Assembly: GCA_029962745.1 (NCBI GenBank)
Contig: CM057153.1
Location: 38,102,307-38,166,306, forward strand
Source: Echinometra lucunter
Lineage: Eukaryota > Echinodermata > Echinoidea > Camarodonta > Echinometridae
Length of the DNA: 64,000 bases
Direction of reading: 5' to 3'
Of this stretch, positions 60,001 to 64,000 are shown in pieces. The stretch's first letter is position 1; every line of letters begins with the position of its first letter. The position numbers and the translations under genes are program-made. The notes beneath the pieces were generated by a model. It was not told where the DNA came from and did no database searches. It saw only the letters and a list, made by a program, of their open reading frames with translations.

Positions 60001-63000
60001 TATACATATTCATTTGATAAGTACACATAATGAATCATTAATTTAATTATGTATTCTTATATTCTTTGGACATGGAGGAATTCATTAAAAAGCAATGCTT
60101 GTAATTTGTGGATCCCTCAGAAGAACCATGATATATTCGTTCAAATCCGGTGCATTAAAGAGCGGTAAAAGAATTTTTGTCTTTAGAAATATCTTCTATA
60201 ATAAGTAGTATATCCTTCCTTAGAAATGAAAGAATTACATGATGAGGTCTTTATTTGCATTATTCTGATTCTTGTCTTTAACATGTGGTATTTTCTTGTG
60301 AATAAAAAAATAAACAGGCCCTTAGTTGCCAAATTACGGTGAGATGAATAAAGGCATTATAAAAACACCTTTGCTCCGTATTGAAAGACAGATATAATGT
60401 CAAATACACATACAAATTTGCAAAGATATAAAAATTCATACTGAAAAAAATTCAATGCACAACTCGTTAAGCTAGATGCTCAAAAAATATTTTGAATGCA
60501 CGAGGGTGTGTGTTGCGTGATCACGTAACCATGCGATATCAAATTCAATGAAGCTTCACAAACTATGCGCGAAAACTTTGAAATTGGATGGGAAAGTGGT
60601 CATTTGAATGTCTAAAATACTCATGCTTCCAAAATGAATTTGAAATCACCAATCATGAATTAAATTGCAGGATAGCACGAGCTTGGCCAAAATGATAAAT
60701 GGTCGTTATATTAATTAGACTGACACAGTTGCGAAATTTGTCGGGAAAACATATTTTATATATTCATTTTATCATTGAATCTTTCAATTCTGTTACTGTT
60801 ATTTCATTCTGTTTTAAGGGCATAAAGGTTCAGTAGAGCTTGTGAAAGTGGCAAAGCAACCGGCAGATACTTTCATCTTGTCTGCTGATAGCAAGGGTAT
60901 GCTCAACATATGGACATATGAAACTGGAGAATGTCTGCTATCAGCCAAAGAACATCGGACATCAATTCGATGTCTTTGCGTTGCAGACGATGGTAAGAAG
61001 CTTAATTTCGTTTTCTATTAATTTGCCTATCCAAGAGTTTGGAGAGTTATTAAAATTTCTTACATGTTATGACAAAATTGTTTGAAAAATGTCTGAAAAA
61101 TTGACATACGAAATTGTGTTTTTCTTTTAGTACACTGGAACTTCATTTCGTGACAGACAGAGGGATGCATCTGGATTACTGTAGGTTTTATTCCCAATTT
61201 CTTGCTAGGCTTAAGCATATAAGCCTAATTAAAGTTTGGGTTCAGCCAGGGTGGAAGTTTAGAATTCGGCGGGACTTTACGAAAGATATATACCGTGGAG
61301 CATTGTGTTGTAGTTTCCCTTGAGACCATGGGCGTATCTAGGGAAAACGGTGCCTGAGGCAAGCGCTGATATTGCGCCCCCTTCCAACTTCTCACGCCAA
61401 TAAAAAAAAAAAAAACTTGAAATCTAAAATAACAGGATGTTGCTTTTTTCCCTTTTCCTTTTGCTTTTTTTTTTTTTGGGGGGGTGGCCTCTAAAAATGG
61501 CGCCTGGGGCTGGTGCCTCGACCCTTGCCCCCCCCCCCCCATACGACACTGATCGAGGCGCAGAGAGGCATCGATAACCCGTTTAATAATTCATCTTCTC
61601 CCTCGCAGGTAAATACGCCGTTACAGGAGGGAATGACAAGAAGGCTCTTTTGTGGTCACTTCGGACATCCGATGGGTCATTTGGTAAAGTGGTCAAGCTA
61701 CTGAGCATCCACACATCAGAAGTTGTGTGTGCTGTATTCACACATGATGGTCAGAGGGTCATCACTGGTTCTCATTCTGGGCAGAAACAACTCCATATAT
61801 GGAATATATGGGAAGATGAGACAGAACAGCAGTAAGTAAACTCCTCCTCTTCCTCTTCTTCCTCCTCCTCCTCCTCCTCCTCCTCCTTCTCCTCCTCCTC
61901 TTCTTCTTCTCCTCCTTCTTTTCTTCACGAATAAAGTTACAGGTCATCTGTATGCAGCCGAGAAACTCCAAATCATACTGTCACAAGGATGATGTTGTTG
62001 CAGCACAGATTGCCTGCAGATTTTTAAATTATTGCATTTGAAAATAGCTTATCACTAGAATATAGACGGAGATGTGAAGAATGATACTGTAAATGTATTA
62101 GAAAACAAATCTATAGAACTTATAAGAAACCTATTAATGCTTTAGTTTCATCTATAAAAAGTATGTATGTCTTTAACCACGAACAAATCTATTCATCAAA
62201 TAAATTATGATGAATAGAATGATGTAATCTTTGTTTTTGATGCCTCCTCAATCCTCCCACCGCATGGATTATGTATTTGGTTGTCTGTCAGTAAAGTGAA
62301 TACAGGCGGAGGCATGTAGGAGACTCAGCTGCACATGTAAGATGAAATTGAAAGTGGAGGCAGGATAGAAGCACTTAATTACAGGAATTAAAGGCATTGG
62401 CTAACATTGTTATGATTTTAAAAAAATCTCATTTTGTTACTCAAAAATGGGATAAACATTAGGGTTATAGTGTAAAAATACCAGTGTGAAAGTTTCAGAG
62501 CATAATATCCACGGGAAGTATTTCTAAATATTAGAAATGTGAACCAATGTTTGAAAAATATACGAGGGTCGGTTGCATAGACCCAACGTAAGGAGTGCGC
62601 ATGCGCACATGACTCAACGGACCGCACTGTGTGTATTGACGTATCACGCGGCGAAGGCAAGTAACGGTATTTTTGAATTCGCGCAAACGGTCCTCTTAGT
62701 TCAGTGTCTCTCGAGACGAAAGCTATTAAAATCGCGGTTTGCGTCTAACTTACAGCTTTTCCTTCCAAATTATGGTTAGTTTCAGGGTTTTTGAGTATAA
62801 ATACTAGTACTCATACACATGTTTCATATTAGTTTGAGAATTTTTTTAATCAGCTGCTCACAAAGTTAGCCAATGCCTTTAACTCAACTTTCACATTTTT
62901 CCTATAGTCATTTATAAAACATATAATTAGATTATTGACAGATTTCATTCTAATTCACTTTCATTTTACTTTGTTTTACTCTTGCTCTGTAGTTTCTTAA

Positions 63001-63284
63001 TTGGGCATACCCACGCAATCATGGCCATGTGTTTATCAGTTGACGACTGTTACCTGGTTACCGCATCGCGTGACTGTACCATCAAGGCGTGGCATCTTCC
63101 GTCTCAGCAGTTGATGGCATCCTTTGACTGCAAGTCTCAGATCAAGCATATTGATCTGGTGTACGTCAGTGCAGATCGTTATCGCATTGCAGGAGAAAAT
63201 AAGACGGGTACTATTCTTCTGCTCGATCTGTTTCTTCCAAAAGCAGACAGGTGCGAAATAAATACCGAATCTCATTCATCTTGA
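47876..63284 (+). CDS. NWD1: NWD1-type NACHT-WD40 protein, 12 exons, one frame break
   Basis: Coding exons: 47876-48005, 51596-51798, 52127-52486, 52804-52951, 53333-53650, 53916-54153, 54673-56866, 57118-57380, 57583-57976, 60819-60992, 61609-61831, 62993-63284. All have AG/GT borders and all junction phases agree except inside exon 3. Total about 1,645 residues, close to vertebrate NWD1. Order: N-terminal IFLSSTF domain shared with NWD1/NPHP3/TEP1; NACHT/STAND NTPase (Walker A GVSGSGKTS, Walker B LLLILDSIDQL); helical/winged region; about 14 WD40 repeats, enough for two propellers. STAND ATPases of this type are cytosolic switches that assemble on sensing a ligand; NWD1 is Apaf1-like in layout. 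A one-base deficit in exon 3 near 52,200 would truncate the protein early; because every other exon is clean it may be an assembly error or a recent allele. Symbol is by family resemblance, not proven orthology. Confidence 0.88.
49091..49685. mobile_element. Mariner-like MITE in intron 1 of the NWD1-type gene
   Basis: Ends CCAGGTGTCCCAAAAAAG and, inverted, GCCGGGTGTCCCAAAAAG; TA flanks both sides (49089-49090 and 49686-49687). 595 bp with no intact frame. Confidence 0.75.
50962..51032 (+). repeat. tRNA-derived repeat
   Basis: Acceptor halves TGCCGTG/CACGGCA pair perfectly and A-box (GGTTGAGTGG) and B-box (GGTTCGATCCC) words are present, but the anticodon stem CGACA/TGTCG encloses 11 bases and the T stem pairs badly. 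Followed by GCCCTTCAGGAAGGCA and a T run. Best read as a SINE head in NWD1 intron 1. Confidence 0.6.
51596..51798 (+). CDS. NWD1-type exon 2
   Basis: 203 bp, phase 1 to 0. Encodes DMKEERNKLMQEVFPKLRRY, FEVVDMIWGVRD and EIDRCKRLSQGPYFV, the conserved core of the N-terminal domain (compare the VD-x-RWG-x-R-D pattern of the family; Ile stands where Arg is usual). Confidence 0.9.
52127..52486 (+). CDS. NWD1-type exon 3, frame break near 52,200
   Basis: Begins GFLGNKYGYRPL in the expected frame, reaches FRELK at about 52,200, then the family-like reading continues in another frame (IISQNYRVNQADIDLLRAWY, then NAVPSVYALRPI) to a phase-1 donor. The exon is 360 bp where 361 (or 358) is needed. Staying in the first frame gives a stop at about 52,250. 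Confidence 0.88.
52804..52951 (+). CDS. NWD1-type exon 4
   Basis: 148 bp, phase 1 to 2. VTEEEIRHALKDN, TCIFFVRDFQNL and a Thr-rich end; helical linker region between the N-terminal domain and NACHT in this family. Confidence 0.85.
53333..53650 (+). CDS. NWD1-type exon 5
   Basis: 318 bp, phase 2 to 2. Encodes LPKDKLSRLKTEYIP, PWTEKGLDP and a helix-rich stretch up to FCKTKC, leading into the NACHT domain. Confidence 0.85.
53916..54153 (+). CDS. NWD1-type exon 6: NACHT Walker A
   Basis: 238 bp, phase 2 to 0. STFQGREKLISSIQARL precedes the P-loop VVHGVSGSGKTSVMAMVA; then VTVLRFLGTSAQTSS and a CRQ end. The P-loop lysine and threonine are intact. Confidence 0.92.
54673..56866 (+). CDS. NWD1-type exon 7: rest of NACHT, helical region, first WD40 repeats
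   Basis: One 2,194-bp exon, phase 0 to 1. Walker B LLLILDSIDQL lies near residue 40 of the exon and a sensor-like IVVSMLEE follows. A winged-helix-type region includes VAHALGYLTAGKSGLTEAEI and VIAWYHRQFIDTA. WD40 repeats begin near SLAGHPSRVEAIAF and about five are encoded here, ending with the VFIWDMKTGNALLTF strand. Confidence 0.93.
57118..57380 (+). CDS. NWD1-type exon 8: WD40 repeats
   Basis: 263 bp, phase 1 to 0. Two repeats: GHVGMITSLWYGP to LSVWSLK, and EGHSSWISDV to AKVWDYTRKT. The open frame runs on into the intron but the GTGAGT donor and the next exon fit the repeat pattern. Confidence 0.9.
57583..57976 (+). CDS. NWD1-type exon 9: WD40 repeats
   Basis: 394 bp, phase 0 to 1. Starts VIKRERHKEHAFGLLF and includes ARVWDIDQ and TVKVWSLKNRSCRKTLEG; three repeats. 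Confidence 0.9.
57977..60818. other. Intron of the NWD1-type gene, no gene
   Basis: 2.8 kb, AT-rich. Holds a T-rich run (58146-58163), a cluster of AATTCAAATTCG-like words (59297-59350) and ATCATC-type simple repeats (58369-58395). Nothing else supported. Confidence 0.6.
60819..60992 (+). CDS. NWD1-type exon 10: WD40 repeats
   Basis: 174 bp, phase 1-1. GHKGSVELVKVA to LNIWTYETGECL, then EHRTSIRCLCVADD, the start of the next repeat. Confidence 0.9.
61327..61551. mobile_element. hAT-type MITE in intron 10 of the NWD1-type gene
   Basis: Starts CATGGGCGTATCTAGG and ends CATACGACACTG after a C tract, with GTGCCTGAGG-like inner sequence as in the other CAGTGGCGTA-type elements. Flanks CTTGAGAC and ATCGAGGC match at only five of eight, so the boundaries are tentative. 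Confidence 0.55.
61609..61831 (+). CDS. NWD1-type exon 11: WD40 repeats
   Basis: 223 bp, phase 1 to 2. GKYAVTGGNDKKALLWSLR and HTSEVVCAVFTHDGQRVITG to LHIWNIWEDE. Donor GTAAGT at 61832, directly followed by a CTC repeat. Confidence 0.9.
61840..61922. repeat. (CTC/CTT)n tract
   Basis: Pyrimidine trinucleotide repeat starting eight bases after the donor of exon 11. Confidence 0.95.
62993..63284 (+). CDS. NWD1-type exon 12: last WD40 repeat and C-terminus
   Basis: 292 bp, phase 2 to stop. GHTHAIMAMCLSVDD to IKAWHLPSQQL, then a final blade-like stretch ending in a polar tail and TGA at 63282-63284. Confidence 0.9.
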
Positions 63285-64000
63285 ATTGCACAGTAAGCAT
63301 TAATGAGTGGGTGAAAACGGAGTGCAAAAAGAGGCTGCCCAATAAAAAGACAGATTGTATTTTGAGACAGGAGAACCGATGGTCAATGGATCTATTTTAA
63401 CGAAAAATGGCATCAAGAAGATTAATCCATTTCTATGAGAGTACTCATGCCAGGGATAGATAATGATGATGATGATGATGATGTTGATGATGATAATGAA
63501 AATTGCAAATTCAAGTTGCTATGCAGCTTAATTTACTTCTTTATACAACCTGCAATCATATAAAATTAAAATCTTGTTCCTTAAAATACCCTGCAATGCC
63601 ATATATCTGAATATTCTTTCCCAAGCTATAAACAAACACAAAAGCTGACCCTGTACATCCAATATACCAGGCTTTTCAAAGCTCTGACATTTGTTAAATT
63701 ATTGAACTACTGAAGATGAAAGTTTGAAGCTATCAATTACATCCTGTGTGCTTAATCGGTTGTAAAATTGAAACTGAAACCATGCGCACAATGACTATGA
63801 TAAAACCAAGTACAAACCACTAAAGAGCTCTGCGATAGATTTTCACATCAGATCCACTTCCTTGAAATTTTCTCAGCCATTCTTCTGTACATAAATATTG
63901 GTTTATCTGCACAGACTAAACATGATCAACTAGTCACAGGACAGAAGAAACTTCAAAGATTTAGGGTTTTATCACTGGTTTAGTCAAACAAATATACCAT
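63285..64000. other. 3' flank of the NWD1-type gene
   Basis: AATAAA at 63341-63346, 57 bases after the stop, is a plausible polyadenylation signal. A GATGAT repeat lies at 63465-63495. No further gene is seen to the end of the window. Confidence 0.6.

Overview
The window is metazoan nuclear DNA: it has split genes with GT-AG introns, long AT-rich introns, many poly-C/poly-G tracts and microsatellites, tRNA-derived repeats and several DNA-transposon families. The extracellular modules (CUB, SRCR-like, WSC, CCP/sushi), a mag/SURL-type Ty3 retrotransposon and a full-length NWD1-type NACHT-WD40 gene point to a marine deuterostome, most likely an echinoderm such as a sea urchin. That assignment is inference; no species marker was found.

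Region 1 (1-35,053) is a tail-to-tail inverted duplication of one type I transmembrane receptor gene around a spacer with a 500-N assembly gap (23,012-23,511). Copy A runs on the + strand (87-20,095; its CUB end lies left of the window). Copy B runs on the - strand (35,053-24,363). Exons found are CUB (B only), SRCR-like, WSC, CCP, one transmembrane exon and one large cytoplasmic-tail exon. The extracellular module exons all have phase 1-1 boundaries and the TM-tail junction is phase 2 in both copies, so both reading frames work from module to module. The tail carries an ITAM-spaced tyrosine pair, ITIM-like tyrosines, a YxxQ site and two SH3-ligand motifs, all kept in both copies. The copies differ in mobile elements: A has a Ty3 element, a mariner-like MITE, a 2-kb hAT-like element and a composite insert; B has a small hAT MITE. 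For two of the insertions in A, B shows the empty site. The TM exon of B has been rewritten by a trinucleotide repeat that encodes a long Val/Leu/Ile helix.

Region 2 (35,054-47,380) is gene-poor. It holds a structurally good tRNA with anticodon TCA inside a small inverted-repeat element (36,984-37,161), a degraded aminergic (histamine H3-like) GPCR pseudogene on the - strand (39,679-40,970), and nested or full-length hAT-like elements (41,209-44,957) that carry many copies of a GCTCGCTTCGCTCGC motif.

Region 3 (47,382-64,000) is a 12-exon NWD1-type gene on the + strand (47,876-63,284): an N-terminal NPHP3/NWD1-like domain, a NACHT/STAND NTPase with Walker A and B, and about 14 WD40 repeats. 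All splice phases fit, except that exon 3 is one base short (or two over), which breaks the frame near 52,200. A partial tandem duplication of the exon-1 splice acceptor lies just upstream.

The two loci are unrelated in mechanism, but both are of types often linked to innate immunity or stress sensing: a cell-surface tyrosine-signalling receptor pair and a cytosolic STAND ATPase.
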